This document shows, piece after piece, positions 9,047 through 18,230 of a stretch of DNA of 64,000 nucleotides. The notes below the pieces were generated by a model. That model had not been told where the DNA came from. It ran no database searches and saw only the letters and a list, made by a program, of their open reading frames with translations. The DNA comes from Lysobacteraceae bacterium NML03-0222. GTDB taxonomy: Bacteria > Pseudomonadota > Gammaproteobacteria > Xanthomonadales > Xanthomonadaceae. The position numbers and the translations under genes are program-made. The stretch spans positions 62,001 to 126,000 of the forward strand of contig NWQM01000017.1 of assembly GCA_002798195.1 (NCBI GenBank), given 5' to 3'. Each line of letters opens with the position of its first letter. Within the stretch, counting starts at the first letter, position 1.

Positions 9047-10161
9047 AGCACGGCTTTTTCTCTCATCTCATCCATACCTTGAAAACGGCTTTGACCGACA
9101 AGGGCGTGCTGCTGTTATGGCTGATTGCGCCGCTGCTATACGGGTTCTTTTATCCCTGGCCATATCAGCACGAGCGGGTAGAGCAGGTGCCGGTGGCGGT
9201 GGTGGACATGGATAACAGCAGCCTGTCGCGGCAAATCATCCGTTATGCAGCGGCCAGCCCGGAATTGCAGGTGAATGTGCTACCTTCGGAGGGCGCAGCC
9301 CGAGATGCGCTGGCACAACGGCGTATCGAGGGCTATGCCTTGATTCCGGCAGGTCTCAAGCGTGATGTCAGCCACGGGCGGCCGGTGGAAATCGCCCTTA
9401 TCGGCAATGGCAGCTATTTCATGTTGAACAAGAGCGCATTGTCCGGCCTGGCCACTGCGGTGGCGACCGTGTCGGCGGGCATTGAAATCCGCCAGTTGCG
9501 CGCGCTGGGTTTGTCCGAGGACAAGGCGCAGGCCTTGCGCGAGCCGGTCAAGCTGCAGTCTGCGGCGCTGTTTAACCGTCATCAGGGCTATGGCAGCTCG
9601 TTGGTGCCTGCGGTGGCGGTGCTGATTTTGCAGCAGACCCTGCTGATGGCGGCGGGCATGTGGGTGGCCGGGCAGCGCGAGCGCGGCGAGCGTCATGTGC
9701 CAGGACGTATCTGGGCTGCCCGCATCAGCGCACTGGCGTTGCCCAATACGCTGATAGGCCTGTTCTATTTTGGCTGGCTGTTTGTATTTCAGGGCTATGC
9801 CCATGGCGGCAATCTGGCCGGCGCCGCCTTGCTGCTGCCGGCTTTCAGTCTGGCCGTGGCGGGTATTGGCTGTCTTTTCGGCCTGTGGCTGGCCGACCGT
9901 GAAGCGGTGATGCAGGTGCTGCTGGTCACCGCCTTGCCGCTGTTTTTCCTGAGTGGCTATTCCTGGCCGGCTGCGGCGTTGCCGGAAGTCTTGCAATGGC
10001 TGCGCTGGCTGACGCCTTCCACGCCGGCAATTCATGCCAGTGTGGCGCTTAACCAGATGGGCGCTACGCTGGCCATGGTGGCGCCGCTGCTGGGCGTGCT
10101 GCTTGTTCAGGGGCTGCTGGCGTTTGCGCTGCTGTGCCTGATCACCCGGCGCGTGCGCTGA
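9043..10161 (+). CDS. ABC-2 type transporter permease (second)
   Basis: A 372-residue permease with the same layout as its neighbour (VPVAVVDMDNSSLSRQIIRY after the first helix, then five C-terminal helices), so the pair probably forms a heterodimeric channel. The start is the ATG of an ATGA overlap with the previous gene. No ATP-binding subunit is encoded here. Related systems usually have an ATPase such as RbbA or YbhF alongside, so energy may come from an unlinked subunit. Confidence 0.85.
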   Translation: MKHGFFSHLIHTLKTALTDKGVLLLWLIAPLLYGFFYPWPYQHERVEQVPVAVVDMDNSSLSRQIIRYAAASPELQVNVLPSEGAARDALAQRRIEGYALIPAGLKRDVSHGRPVEIALIGNGSYFMLNKSALSGLATAVATVSAGIEIRQLRALGLSEDKAQALREPVKLQSAALFNRHQGYGSSLVPAVAVLILQQTLLMAAGMWVAGQRERGERHVPGRIWAARISALALPNTLIGLFYFGWLFVFQGYAHGGNLAGAALLLPAFSLAVAGIGCLFGLWLADREAVMQVLLVTALPLFFLSGYSWPAAALPEVLQWLRWLTPSTPAIHASVALNQMGATLAMVAPLLGVLLVQGLLAFALLCLITRRVR

Positions 10162-10170
10162 AGCTGGGCG

Positions 10171-10704
10171 TTAGAGTCTGCGCCACTGACCGGGCTGCAA
10201 ATCGCCCAGCTGGTATTGCCCCATCGCCACCCGTACCAGTCGCAGGGTGGGCAGGCCAACGGCGGCAGTCATGCGCCGCACTTGGCGGTTGCGGCCTTCG
10301 CGCAGGGTGATTTCCAGCCAGGCATCGGGCACGGTCTTGCGAAAGCGTACCGGCGGGGTGCGCGGCCAAAGCACTGGCGGGTCAATCTGGCGCGCGTGCG
10401 CGGGCAGGGTCAGGCCGTCTTTCAATTGCACGCCGCGTTGCAGCGCGCCGAGCTTATCCGCATCGGGCACGCCTTCCACCTGTACCCAATAGGTTTTCGG
10501 CGCCTTGTGGCGCGGGTCAGTCAGGCGATGCGCCAGCGCGCCGTCATCGGTCAAGAGCAGCAAGCCTTCGGAATCGTAGTCCAGCCGACCTGCGGCATAC
10601 ACATGCGGCGGCAGGCCAAAAGCCGCCAGGGTTGGCCTTGGCGGCTGGCTCTGGTCTGTGAACTGGCACAGCACATTGAAGGGCTTGTTGAGGGCAATCA
10701 GCAC
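10171..10704 (-). CDS. rluE: RluE-type 23S rRNA pseudouridine synthase
   Basis: A 177-residue short pseudouridine synthase of the RsuA/RluB/E/F family without an N-terminal S4 domain, which is the RluE form (23S rRNA position 2457 in E. coli). The catalytic motif is AGRLDYDSEGLLLLT (about 38-52) with the conserved Asp. The later motif EGRNRQVRRMTAAVGLPTLRLVR is typical. It ends 9 bp from the convergent permease gene. Confidence 0.88.
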   Translation of the reverse strand: MLIALNKPFNVLCQFTDQSQPPRPTLAAFGLPPHVYAAGRLDYDSEGLLLLTDDGALAHRLTDPRHKAPKTYWVQVEGVPDADKLGALQRGVQLKDGLTLPAHARQIDPPVLWPRTPPVRFRKTVPDAWLEITLREGRNRQVRRMTAAVGLPTLRLVRVAMGQYQLGDLQPGQWRRL

Positions 10705-10713
10705 GGGCGCAGG

Positions 10714-11550
10714 TCAGGGTTTGACAAAGCGCAGGGTCATGCGGTCGCTCTCGCCGATGGCGCGGTATTTTTCCGCATCGGCCGCCTCATGCCGGGCAAC
10801 CGGCAGCAGCGTCCACACGCCATTGGCATGGTCGGTGCTGTCCGCCGGATTGGCATTGACCTCGCTCTTGGCATCAAGCCGGAAACCGGCGCGGGTGGCG
10901 TATTCAATCACCAGCGCCTCGGTGAGATAGCCGGATTTCTTCATTGCCTCAAGGTCGGTGCCGGGCTTGGCGCGGTGATCCACCACCCCCAGTACGCCGC
11001 CGGGCTTCAACACCTCAAAAAACGCCTTGAAGTAGGCATCGGCGCTGCCTGCCGCCACCCAGTTGTGCACATTGCGGAAGGTCAGCACCGCATCGGCTGA
11101 GCCCGCCTCGCCCAGCACCGGATTGTGTGGGTCATAGCTGTGCCAGTGTGGCTGGCCAAAATGCGCCGGGTCTTGCGCCATTTTGGCTTGCAACTCGCTA
11201 TGCAGGCGCTGGTAGGGGCTTTCAGCGCGCACCTTGGGCAGCGCACCGACATAACGGCCAAGACGCAGATAGGGGGCGAGGATTTCGCTGTACCAGCCGC
11301 CCGCCGGGCTGATTTCAATCACCGTTTGCGTTGGGCTGATGCCAAAGAATTGCAGGGTTTGCTGCGGGTGCCGGTACACATCACGGGCGCGGTTTTGCGC
11401 GCTTCTGGCCGGGCTGGACAATGCGGCAGTGAGTGCGGCGTCATGCGCTTCGGCATGGTTTGCGGCCAGCAGCGCAGCAGTTTTTTCAGATGCCGTACTG
11501 CAGGCGGCCAGCAGAGCCGCAGCCAGCAGGGCAAGACTCAGGTTTTTCAT
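10714..11550 (-). CDS. Exported class I SAM-dependent methyltransferase-like lipoprotein
   Basis: A 278-residue protein starting with a lipoprotein signal (LAAALLAAC, lipidated Cys about residue 16). The rest matches the predicted-methyltransferase group COG4798: TQTVIEISPAGGWYSEILAPYL as the SAM-binding loop and VLKPGGVLGVVDHRA as a later strand. The substrate is unknown, and an exported methyltransferase is odd because SAM is cytoplasmic. The ATG at 11550 is preferred over the open frame to 11610 because it places the signal at the N-terminus. Confidence 0.75.
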   Translation of the reverse strand: MKNLSLALLAAALLAACSTASEKTAALLAANHAEAHDAALTAALSSPARSAQNRARDVYRHPQQTLQFFGISPTQTVIEISPAGGWYSEILAPYLRLGRYVGALPKVRAESPYQRLHSELQAKMAQDPAHFGQPHWHSYDPHNPVLGEAGSADAVLTFRNVHNWVAAGSADAYFKAFFEVLKPGGVLGVVDHRAKPGTDLEAMKKSGYLTEALVIEYATRAGFRLDAKSEVNANPADSTDHANGVWTLLPVARHEAADAEKYRAIGESDRMTLRFVKP

Positions 11551-11600
11551 GCGATTTACCTTGATGACAAAACATGCAGGCTTTTTACCTGCCATTGCCG

Positions 11601-11626
11601 GAGGGTGCAAATCGGTTGCACCCCTC
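11601..11626. repeat. Intergenic hairpin with TGCAA/TTGCA inner stem
   Basis: Left arm GAGGGTGCAA, loop ATCGG, right arm TTGCACCCCTC with one extra C. It lies between two minus-strand genes and may be a terminator without a T-run. Similar hairpins with a TGCA inner stem occur at 24061, 56407 and 56777. Confidence 0.6.
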
Positions 11627-11664
11627 GATGCACATGGCGAGAAGCTTGCGTGTTCCGGGTGATG

Positions 11665-12621
11665 TCAGTGTGGCGCAGGTTTGCGCCAGTGACGCCACAG
11701 GCGGCGTAGCGCCACAGCAAGGATGGCCAGCAGCAGCCAGAGCGGCCACAGATACGCCATGCCCACCAAAATATCGACAAACACGCGCCAGCCGGTTTGC
11801 AGTGCGACACCGATGCGCTGGCTGAAGCTCGGTTTTGCCAGCCAGGCTGCAGCGTCCGGGTCAGGCTCTATGGCCGTGCGGGTCTGCATGGCCTGCTCAA
11901 ACTGCAAGGTCAAGGTGGCAAAGGCAACCTTGTCTGCCAATTCGCGGCGTTTGACTTCTGCCTCGTCGTGGGCGCGCAGTGCCAGCGCACGGGCACCTGC
12001 GGCATCCACTTTTTCATCCACGCTACCAGGCGCTTCAGCGGCACGGCCAATGTCCCGGCTGATTTGTTGCTCGCGCTGCCAGGCCAGTTGTTGGCGCAGG
12101 AGCTGGAACTGGATGTCCTCGGCACGGAAGTTGCGCTCGTCAAGGAATTCCATCTGCTGGGCAAGGGTGCGCAAAAATGGTAGCGTGCGCTCGCTGGGCA
12201 CGCGCACGGTCAAGCGGGCTATCGTTCGGTAGCTTTCCACCCTCTTGCGCTGGCTGCCCAATGGGAAATAGCGTGAGGCATGCAGCTGGTTGTTGATGCG
12301 GTTTTCCACGACAAAACCGCCTTCTGCGGCAACGGCATCTTCAATCGCCAGCGCAGATTGATACACGTTTTTGACCTGGAAACGCATATCGGCGGTGCGT
12401 ACCAGCTGTCGCCCGCTGACCTCATCGCTGGCTGCCCGGGATGAAAGCGCAAGCCCGGCATCCACGGGGGCAGCCGTGTCCGTGGCTTCATGGCGTTCGG
12501 CCTGCAACATTTCGGCTGCGGGTGCATGGGCAGCGGTCTCTTGCGAGTGCGGGCGTTGCTGACCACAGGCCGCCAGCAGCAGGGCGAATGTCAACGCAGG
12601 GATAGAGCGAGATATGGACAT
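11665..12621 (-). CDS. DUF4349 lipoprotein
   Basis: A 318-residue predicted lipoprotein (LTFALLLAACGQQ, Cys about residue 19). The central part (about 70-250) has the DUF4349 pattern: QLVRTADMRFQVKN, IEDAVAAEGGFVVEN, LTVRVPSER and a coiled coil around 165-235. A single membrane helix near the C-terminus (VDILVGMAYLWPLWLLLAIL) and a basic tail follow. The family function is not established; it is generally viewed as a membrane-anchored envelope protein. Confidence 0.75.
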   Translation of the reverse strand: MSISRSIPALTFALLLAACGQQRPHSQETAAHAPAAEMLQAERHEATDTAAPVDAGLALSSRAASDEVSGRQLVRTADMRFQVKNVYQSALAIEDAVAAEGGFVVENRINNQLHASRYFPLGSQRKRVESYRTIARLTVRVPSERTLPFLRTLAQQMEFLDERNFRAEDIQFQLLRQQLAWQREQQISRDIGRAAEAPGSVDEKVDAAGARALALRAHDEAEVKRRELADKVAFATLTLQFEQAMQTRTAIEPDPDAAAWLAKPSFSQRIGVALQTGWRVFVDILVGMAYLWPLWLLLAILAVALRRLWRHWRKPAPH

Positions 12622-12693
12622 GGCAAGCCTCGATATGAACCCCGATGGATGTTAACCGGTACAGAGGGTGTGCGGAAAACCGGGGTGAGGGCT

Positions 12694-13494
12694 TTATTGC
12701 CCTGTAGGGCTGGCCGCTTGCTTGCGTGCCGCCAATGTCTCCAGCAGCGCGGTGAGCCGGTCAAGCTGCGCGGCATACTGCGGTCGTCCTGCTGGGGTAT
12801 AGACATCCAGCCGGATTTCATAGCCGGGGCTAATCCAGGACAGCATGGTTTCCACGCTGCCCGAGCCACTTGGGAAAGTCATTTCGCGCACCTTGTAGCG
12901 GTCGCTGCCGGGTTGTTTTTCATAGCCGCTGGCATCTATCGTGACTTGTCCACGCAGCGGATGCGAATAATCCCATTCGTGAGCCAGCAGATAGAAATTC
13001 TCGCAGCGGTATAGCGACAGGTTGCCATTCAAGCCGCCTTCACGCAGCTCAAGCCCGTCGGGCGTGCTGAACGCCAGCGTGCAGCCCTGGTCCAGCAACG
13101 GCTGCCGAGTCAACGGTGTGGGCAGCTTGGCCGCATCCGCGAATCTGGAGATTTCGGCCATGGGCGCCGGCATGTTTTGCAAGGCGTCCTGCAAACGCGC
13201 CTGCATCGCATCGAAAGCAGGGAGGCGCTCGGGTAAGGCTTTTGCATCAGCCTGCGCTGCCATGCTGGCCTGCTTGCGTTGTTGCAGGGTGGGCAGGCCG
13301 CGCGCGGCCATCATTGCATCCCTTCGTGCTTGACGGCGATACGCCTGTGCCTGCTGCTTCTGATATGGCGTGCCGTCGCGCTCCATCTGCTGCAAGGTGG
13401 CTTCATCAGGTGGGTTGCTGAAATCGACAATCAGAGCCTGCGCCATTGCGGTGGCAGGCAACAGGGCAAACATCAGGGCGGCAAGCGGTTTCAT
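12694..13494 (-). CDS. Exported protein of unknown function
   Basis: A 266-residue protein with a signal peptide (MKPLAALMFALLPATAMAQA). The mature part has an N-terminal helical, glutamine- and arginine-rich stretch and a C-terminal domain with several beta strands (GQVTIDASGYEK, YKVREMTFPSGSGS). I do not recognise the family. The ATG at 13494 is preferred because it puts the signal peptide first; ATGs at 13503 and 13518 are possible. It is read in the same direction as the DUF4349 gene. Confidence 0.6.
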   Translation of the reverse strand: MKPLAALMFALLPATAMAQALIVDFSNPPDEATLQQMERDGTPYQKQQAQAYRRQARRDAMMAARGLPTLQQRKQASMAAQADAKALPERLPAFDAMQARLQDALQNMPAPMAEISRFADAAKLPTPLTRQPLLDQGCTLAFSTPDGLELREGGLNGNLSLYRCENFYLLAHEWDYSHPLRGQVTIDASGYEKQPGSDRYKVREMTFPSGSGSVETMLSWISPGYEIRLDVYTPAGRPQYAAQLDRLTALLETLAARKQAASPTGQ

Positions 13495-13576
13495 GGTGTG
13501 CATTCCATCAGGTCGCAATCGGCTGCGATGGTGGACGGGGATGCCGGAAGTTTCAAGAAATCATGGGGCAGAAAAA

Positions 13577-13606
13577 CAACAGCCTGCCATTTGGGGCAGG
13601 CTGTTG
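13577..13606 (-). terminator. Terminator of icd
   Basis: A 12-bp perfect stem (13577-13588 and 13595-13606). On the minus strand it is followed by a T-run (GTTTTTC), 25 bp past the icd stop codon. Confidence 0.85.
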
Positions 13607-13630
13607 GTGCGGCTTTCGAATGCGCGCGGT

Positions 13631-15853
13631 TTACAGCGCGGCGAGCGCTGCGTTCAGGGTGGCGCTGGGGCGCATCGCGGCATCGGTCTTGGCGGTGTCG
13701 GGGCGGTAGTAGCCGCCGATATCCACGCTCTGGCCTTGCACGGCAATCAGTTCAGCCACGATTTTCTCGGCGTTGTCGTCCAGCGTCTTGGCGAGCTTGG
13801 CAAAACGCGCCTTGAGTTCGCCATCGGCATCCTGGGCGGCCAGTGCATCGGCCCAGTATTTGGCGAGCCAGAAGTGGCTGCCGCGGTTGTCGATGCCGCC
13901 CAGCTTGCGGGTCGGGGACTTGTCGTTGTCGAGGAACTGGCCATTGGCCACGTCCAGCGCATCGGCCAGCACCTGGGCGCGGGCATTGCCGGTGGTATTG
14001 GCCAGATGCTCCAGCGAGGCTTGCAAGGCGAGGAACTCGCCCAGCGAATCCCAGCGCAGATAGTTTTCGCTCTGGAATTGCTGCACATGCTTAGGCGCGG
14101 AGCCACCGGCGCCGGTCTCGAACAGGCCGCCACCGGCCATCAGCGGCACGATGGAGAGCATCTTGGCGCTGGTGCCCAGCTCCATGATCGGGAACAGGTC
14201 GGTCAGATAATCGCGCAGCACATTGCCGGTGGCAGAGATGGTGTCCTCGCCCTTGCGGATGCGCGCAAGCGAATGTTGCATCGCTTCCACCGGCGAGAGA
14301 ATGCGGATATCCAGCCCGGCAGTGTCGTGGTCGGCCAGATAGTGTTTGACCTTGGCGATGATTTCGCGGTCATGGGCGCGGTTTTCGTCCAGCCAGAACA
14401 CCACCGGCGTGCTGGACAGGCGGGCGCGGTTGACGGCGAGCTTGACCCAGTCGGCAATCGGTGCGTCCTTGGTCTGGCACATGCGGAAGATGTCGCCGGC
14501 GCGCACTTCCTGCTCCATCCACACCTTGCCATTGTCGTCGGTGACGCGCACCGTGCCGTCATGCGGGATGCGGAAGGTCTTGTCGTGGCTGCCGTATTCT
14601 TCGGCCTTTTGTGCCATGAGACCCACATTCGGCACGCTGCCCATGCTGGCCGGGTCGAATGCGCCATGCGCCTTGCAGTCATCAATCACGGCTTGATAGA
14701 TGCCGGCATAGCAGCGGTCGGGAATCACCGCCTTGGCATCCTGCAACTGCCCCTGGGCATTCCACATCCGCCCGGAGTCGCGAATCATCGCCGGCATCGA
14801 GGCATCGACAATCACGTCGCTCGGCACATGCAGATTGGTGATGCCCTTGTCGGAATTGACCATGGCAAGCGCCGGGTTTTCGGCATAAATCTCGGCGATG
14901 GTGGCTTCCAGCGCGGCGCGCTCGGCCTCGCTCACTTCCCCCATGCGCGCGTACAGATCGCCGATGCCGTTGTCCGGCTCAAAGCCGATCCGCGCCAGCA
15001 ACTCGCCGTGCTTTTCAAACAACTTCTTGTAATAGCGCCGCACCACGATGCCGAACATGATCGGGTCGCTGACCTTCATCATGGTGGCTTTCAGGTGCAG
15101 CGAGAACAGCGTGCCGCGCGCCTTGGCGTCGGCAATTTCGGCATCGACAAAGGCGGCCAGCTTGGCCGCATCCATCACCGCCGAGTCCAGCACTTCGCCG
15201 GGCAGCAGCTTGACTTTGGGCTTGAGCACCACGTCCGAGCCATCCTTGCCGAGCAGCTCGATTTGCACCTTGCCATCGTGGTCAAAGGTCACCGACTGTT
15301 CGCTGCCGTAGAAATCGCCTGCATCCATATGCGCCACATGCGCCTGGCTGTCGGCGCTCCAAGCGCCCATGCGATGCGGGTGCTTCTTGGCATAGTTCTT
15401 GACCGAAGCCGGTGCGCGGCGGTCGGAATTGCCCTCGCGCAGCACCGGGTTTACGGCGCTGCCCTTGACCCGGTCATAACGCGCCTTGATGTCTTTTTCG
15501 GCTTCCGTGACCGCCGTTTCCGGGTAATCGGGCAGATCAAAGCCCTGCTTTTGCAATTCGGCAATCGCCGCCTTCAATTGCGGCTCGGAGGCACTGATAT
15601 TGGGCAGCTTGATGATGTTGGCCTCGGGCGTTTTGGCCAGCTCGCCCAGTTCAGCCAAGTCATCGCTCACCTTCTTCTCGCCCAGCCGTTCCGGGAACTG
15701 CGCCAGAATCCGCGCGGCCAACGAAATATCACGGGTTTCCACCCTCACCCCGGCGCTCTGCGCAAACGCCTGCACGATCGGCAGGAAGGAATGCGTGGCA
15801 AGCAGCGGTGCTTCATCGGTTAGGGTGTAGAGAATCTTCGGCGTATCGCTCAT
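13631..15853 (-). CDS. icd: Isocitrate dehydrogenase, NADP-dependent, monomeric type
   Basis: A 740-residue enzyme of the monomeric IDH-II family, converting isocitrate to 2-oxoglutarate with NADP. Length and family blocks fit: LPNISASEPQLKAAIAELQ near residue 85, GSAVNPVLREGNSDRRAP near 125, and GDGSDVVLKPK-like and LKATMMKVSDPIMFG segments. The ATG at 15853 gives MSDTPKILYTLTDEAPLLAT, the usual start; an upstream ATG at 15958 would add an unlikely extension. It is divergent from cas6 and marks the left border of the CRISPR island. Confidence 0.94.
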   Translation of the reverse strand: MSDTPKILYTLTDEAPLLATHSFLPIVQAFAQSAGVRVETRDISLAARILAQFPERLGEKKVSDDLAELGELAKTPEANIIKLPNISASEPQLKAAIAELQKQGFDLPDYPETAVTEAEKDIKARYDRVKGSAVNPVLREGNSDRRAPASVKNYAKKHPHRMGAWSADSQAHVAHMDAGDFYGSEQSVTFDHDGKVQIELLGKDGSDVVLKPKVKLLPGEVLDSAVMDAAKLAAFVDAEIADAKARGTLFSLHLKATMMKVSDPIMFGIVVRRYYKKLFEKHGELLARIGFEPDNGIGDLYARMGEVSEAERAALEATIAEIYAENPALAMVNSDKGITNLHVPSDVIVDASMPAMIRDSGRMWNAQGQLQDAKAVIPDRCYAGIYQAVIDDCKAHGAFDPASMGSVPNVGLMAQKAEEYGSHDKTFRIPHDGTVRVTDDNGKVWMEQEVRAGDIFRMCQTKDAPIADWVKLAVNRARLSSTPVVFWLDENRAHDREIIAKVKHYLADHDTAGLDIRILSPVEAMQHSLARIRKGEDTISATGNVLRDYLTDLFPIMELGTSAKMLSIVPLMAGGGLFETGAGGSAPKHVQQFQSENYLRWDSLGEFLALQASLEHLANTTGNARAQVLADALDVANGQFLDNDKSPTRKLGGIDNRGSHFWLAKYWADALAAQDADGELKARFAKLAKTLDDNAEKIVAELIAVQGQSVDIGGYYRPDTAKTDAAMRPSATLNAALAAL

Positions 15854-15897
15854 GAAAGGCTCGCTTGGTGGTGGAAGAGTCGGAGAATTGTACGCCG

Positions 15898-15911
15898 CTG
15901 CAATATTGCAA
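15898..15911. promoter_or_regulatory. Palindrome CTGCAATATTGCAA upstream of cas6
   Basis: Core GCAATATTGC at 15900-15909, flanked by short arms CGCT and AGCG. It lies between icd and cas6, 161 bp before the cas6 start. It is the first of six copies of a motif found in front of island genes and is a candidate operator. Confidence 0.6.
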
Positions 15912-16072
15912 CCAGCGTGTGCGGCTGGAAAAAAGTGGATATTGGCGCTGCCCGCCACGGATGGTAGGCATCTAATTCCTGTTTATTTTGTATTCATAAA
16001 TGTTTATGCTCGCACGGGTTGCGAGAAGGAGTTTGAGTGCTTGTACAGCATGCCATGACGGAGGAAAACGCA

Positions 16073-16963
16073 ATGTCTTGGGGGGCTTTGCCGCCAGGGC
16101 CAATGCTGCGTTGTCATCTGCGTGTGCAACCGCTGCGGCCACTGGCAAATATTGATTACCCCGGCTCAATGCTTCGGGGCGCTTTCGGCCATGCCCTGCG
16201 TCGTTTGGCCTGTCGCTGTGGAACGGAGCGCCATGCGGATGACTGTGTGTATGCACGGATTTTCGAGGCTGAAGGTCTGGATGGTCACTGTGGGGCAAAC
16301 CGTGTTTCCCCGCCGTTTGTCATTACTCCGCCACTCACCCGGGCATCCGAACGCGAAGGCTTCAATTTTTCCATGACCCTGATGGGCGCTGCACGCGAGC
16401 ACTTTCATTGGGTGGCAGAAGCTTGGGAGTTGGCCGGGCAAACCGGCCTGGGGGCTGGCAAGGTCAAGTGTCTGGTGTTGTTTGAGGGTATGGAGCAGAA
16501 CCCGGAGCGGGTGTTGCCTGCCCGCTGGCTGGAGCTGCATACCATCAGCCCATTTTTCTTGAAAAAACAGGGGCACTGTATGCCGCCGGAAAGCCTTGAA
16601 TTGAGCGATGTGCTGGCCGCACTGCAGCGGAGGCTGGAAATCACCTCAAGGCTGTACCTGACTCCGCCGACACTGCCCGACTGGGATGCGTGGCATCAAG
16701 CCTGTGCGCGGCTTGAAATGGAAACTGTATTGCGTGTGGCTCGCTACCAGCGCTATTCCAACCGGCAAAGGCAGTTTGTGCCGGTTGAAGGTCTCCAGGG
16801 CGTCATCCGTATTTCCGGCTTGATCCCGGACACGTTGCTGAATGCTTTTGCCCTGGGGCAATGGCTGCATATCGGCGGCAAAACCTCATTGGGGATGGGC
16901 GCTTATCGCGTCCATACCCCGCATCACTCACGAAGTGCACTAACTCCGCGTCTGTTTTCGTAA
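16073..16963 (+). CDS. cas6: CRISPR pre-crRNA endoribonuclease Cas6
   Basis: A 296-residue RAMP protein of the Cas6 family that cuts the repeat transcript into crRNA units. The C-terminal glycine-rich loop is GQWLHIGGKTSLGMGAYRV (about 263-281), typical of the type III-associated Cas6 family. The N-terminal half contains DYPGSMLRGAFGHALRRLAC. GGAGG eight bases before the ATG at 16073 decides the start over a GTG at 16037 and an ATG at 16055. It is first in the cas6-cmr1-6 operon. Confidence 0.88.
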   Translation: MSWGALPPGPMLRCHLRVQPLRPLANIDYPGSMLRGAFGHALRRLACRCGTERHADDCVYARIFEAEGLDGHCGANRVSPPFVITPPLTRASEREGFNFSMTLMGAAREHFHWVAEAWELAGQTGLGAGKVKCLVLFEGMEQNPERVLPARWLELHTISPFFLKKQGHCMPPESLELSDVLAALQRRLEITSRLYLTPPTLPDWDAWHQACARLEMETVLRVARYQRYSNRQRQFVPVEGLQGVIRISGLIPDTLLNAFALGQWLHIGGKTSLGMGAYRVHTPHHSRSALTPRLFS

Positions 16964-16985
16964 TTCACCTAAGGAAAGAAGCGTC

Positions 16986-18230
16986 ATGCTGGATTTGAGA
17001 AAGCCCAAAGAAACCATACTTCACTATCGCATCACCACACCGATGTTTCTGGGTGAGGCTGATGCCGAGAGTGTGGACGCAAAAATCTTCCGCAATGCCT
17101 CCTATAAGGGCGCGCTGCGTTTCTGGTGGCGCGCCACGCAATGGGGAAAAATTTTGAACGAGGCTGGAAGGGATGTGCGTGCAGCATTGTCCGAGCTGCA
17201 CAAAAAAGAAGGCGAGCTGTTTGGTCTGGCCAGTGATGGCGAAAACTCCAAGCAAAGTTGTGTGCGTATCAGAAGCACAATCGAAGGCGCGGAAAGAAAT
17301 TCAAATGGAAGTATCAGTAGCCTTTCCTATTTGCTTGGGCAAGGTTTGTATCACTTCAAGAATGGCGTGCTGCGTGAATACATTTCCGGCGGAGATATTC
17401 ATGTAACGTTGGTATTCGACGCCAAAGCGGCTGACGCCGATATTCAGAGTGTCGAGCGTGCTGCCATCGCTTTGGGTTTGTTCGGTGGATTGGGTAGTCG
17501 TTCGCGCAAGGGGCTTGGCTCGCTATCGTTACAGTCCATCACCCATACCGATGGCAAAGAGGAAAGTTTCATCAAATTGTCAGATATCGAAACCTTCATT
17601 GGCAAGTTGGACTTTCCCGAAATTGCCGAGCCGCCTCTGACGGCATTGAGCAAGGCCAGCCGCATTGTTGTTACAGGCAAAGACAGCAGCGCCTCACGTG
17701 CACTCAAAGCAGTGGGTGACGAAATGCAGCTTTACCGGAGCTACGGTCGACGCAATGACAGAAGTGGGCAGCACGAAGTCAATGGAAAACCTGCACGGCA
17801 AAATTTTAAAGACGACCACGATTTTGTGCATAAAGCACTTTCAGAGAACAAGAAGCTCATTTCACTGCCTGAAAGAGCCGTTTTTGGTCTTCCGCATAAC
17901 TATTTCTTTGGCTCTTTGAAAATGGCCAAGTTCGACAAAATGGATATTGCCCCCAAAGGCAAATCAAGAAAGGAAAAAGGACGCAGAGCCTCCCCTTTGT
18001 TTATTCATATCCATGCACTGGGCGATGGGTTTGTGGCCATCCAGACCTTGTTGCCTGCCCTTTTTCTGCACAAAGATATTTCTGTTGAGGCGGAGCCAGC
18101 CAAGGGGAAAGAAGTCAGAGGCGTGACCCACGCCTTGCAGAAGACAGATACAGATTATCGCGTCATCCACAACTATCTGGATGGCTTCAAAAATGACCCT
18201 GCCTTCAAGGAGCTTCGCCGTCATGGTTGA
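16986..18230 (+). CDS. cmr1: Type III-B CRISPR RAMP protein Cmr1 (Cas7 group)
   Basis: A 414-residue RAMP protein that caps the Cmr complex near the 3' end of the crRNA. The N-terminal signature YRITTPMFLGEADAESVDAK followed by KGALRFWWRA (about residues 14-50) is diagnostic of Cmr1. The glycine-rich segment LGLFGGLGSRSRKGLGSLSL lies near 158-177. AAGGA precedes the ATG. The 3' end overlaps the cmr2 start by 8 bp. Lysine content rises toward the C-terminus (KSRKEKGRRAS). Confidence 0.92.
   Translation: MLDLRKPKETILHYRITTPMFLGEADAESVDAKIFRNASYKGALRFWWRATQWGKILNEAGRDVRAALSELHKKEGELFGLASDGENSKQSCVRIRSTIEGAERNSNGSISSLSYLLGQGLYHFKNGVLREYISGGDIHVTLVFDAKAADADIQSVERAAIALGLFGGLGSRSRKGLGSLSLQSITHTDGKEESFIKLSDIETFIGKLDFPEIAEPPLTALSKASRIVVTGKDSSASRALKAVGDEMQLYRSYGRRNDRSGQHEVNGKPARQNFKDDHDFVHKALSENKKLISLPERAVFGLPHNYFFGSLKMAKFDKMDIAPKGKSRKEKGRRASPLFIHIHALGDGFVAIQTLLPALFLHKDISVEAEPAKGKEVRGVTHALQKTDTDYRVIHNYLDGFKNDPAFKELRRHG

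Noticed and set aside
13370..15823. 817-residue plus-strand open frame opposite icd
   Set aside because: It is a high-GC mirror frame of the isocitrate dehydrogenase gene, with histidine- and glycine-rich sequence and no recognisable domain.
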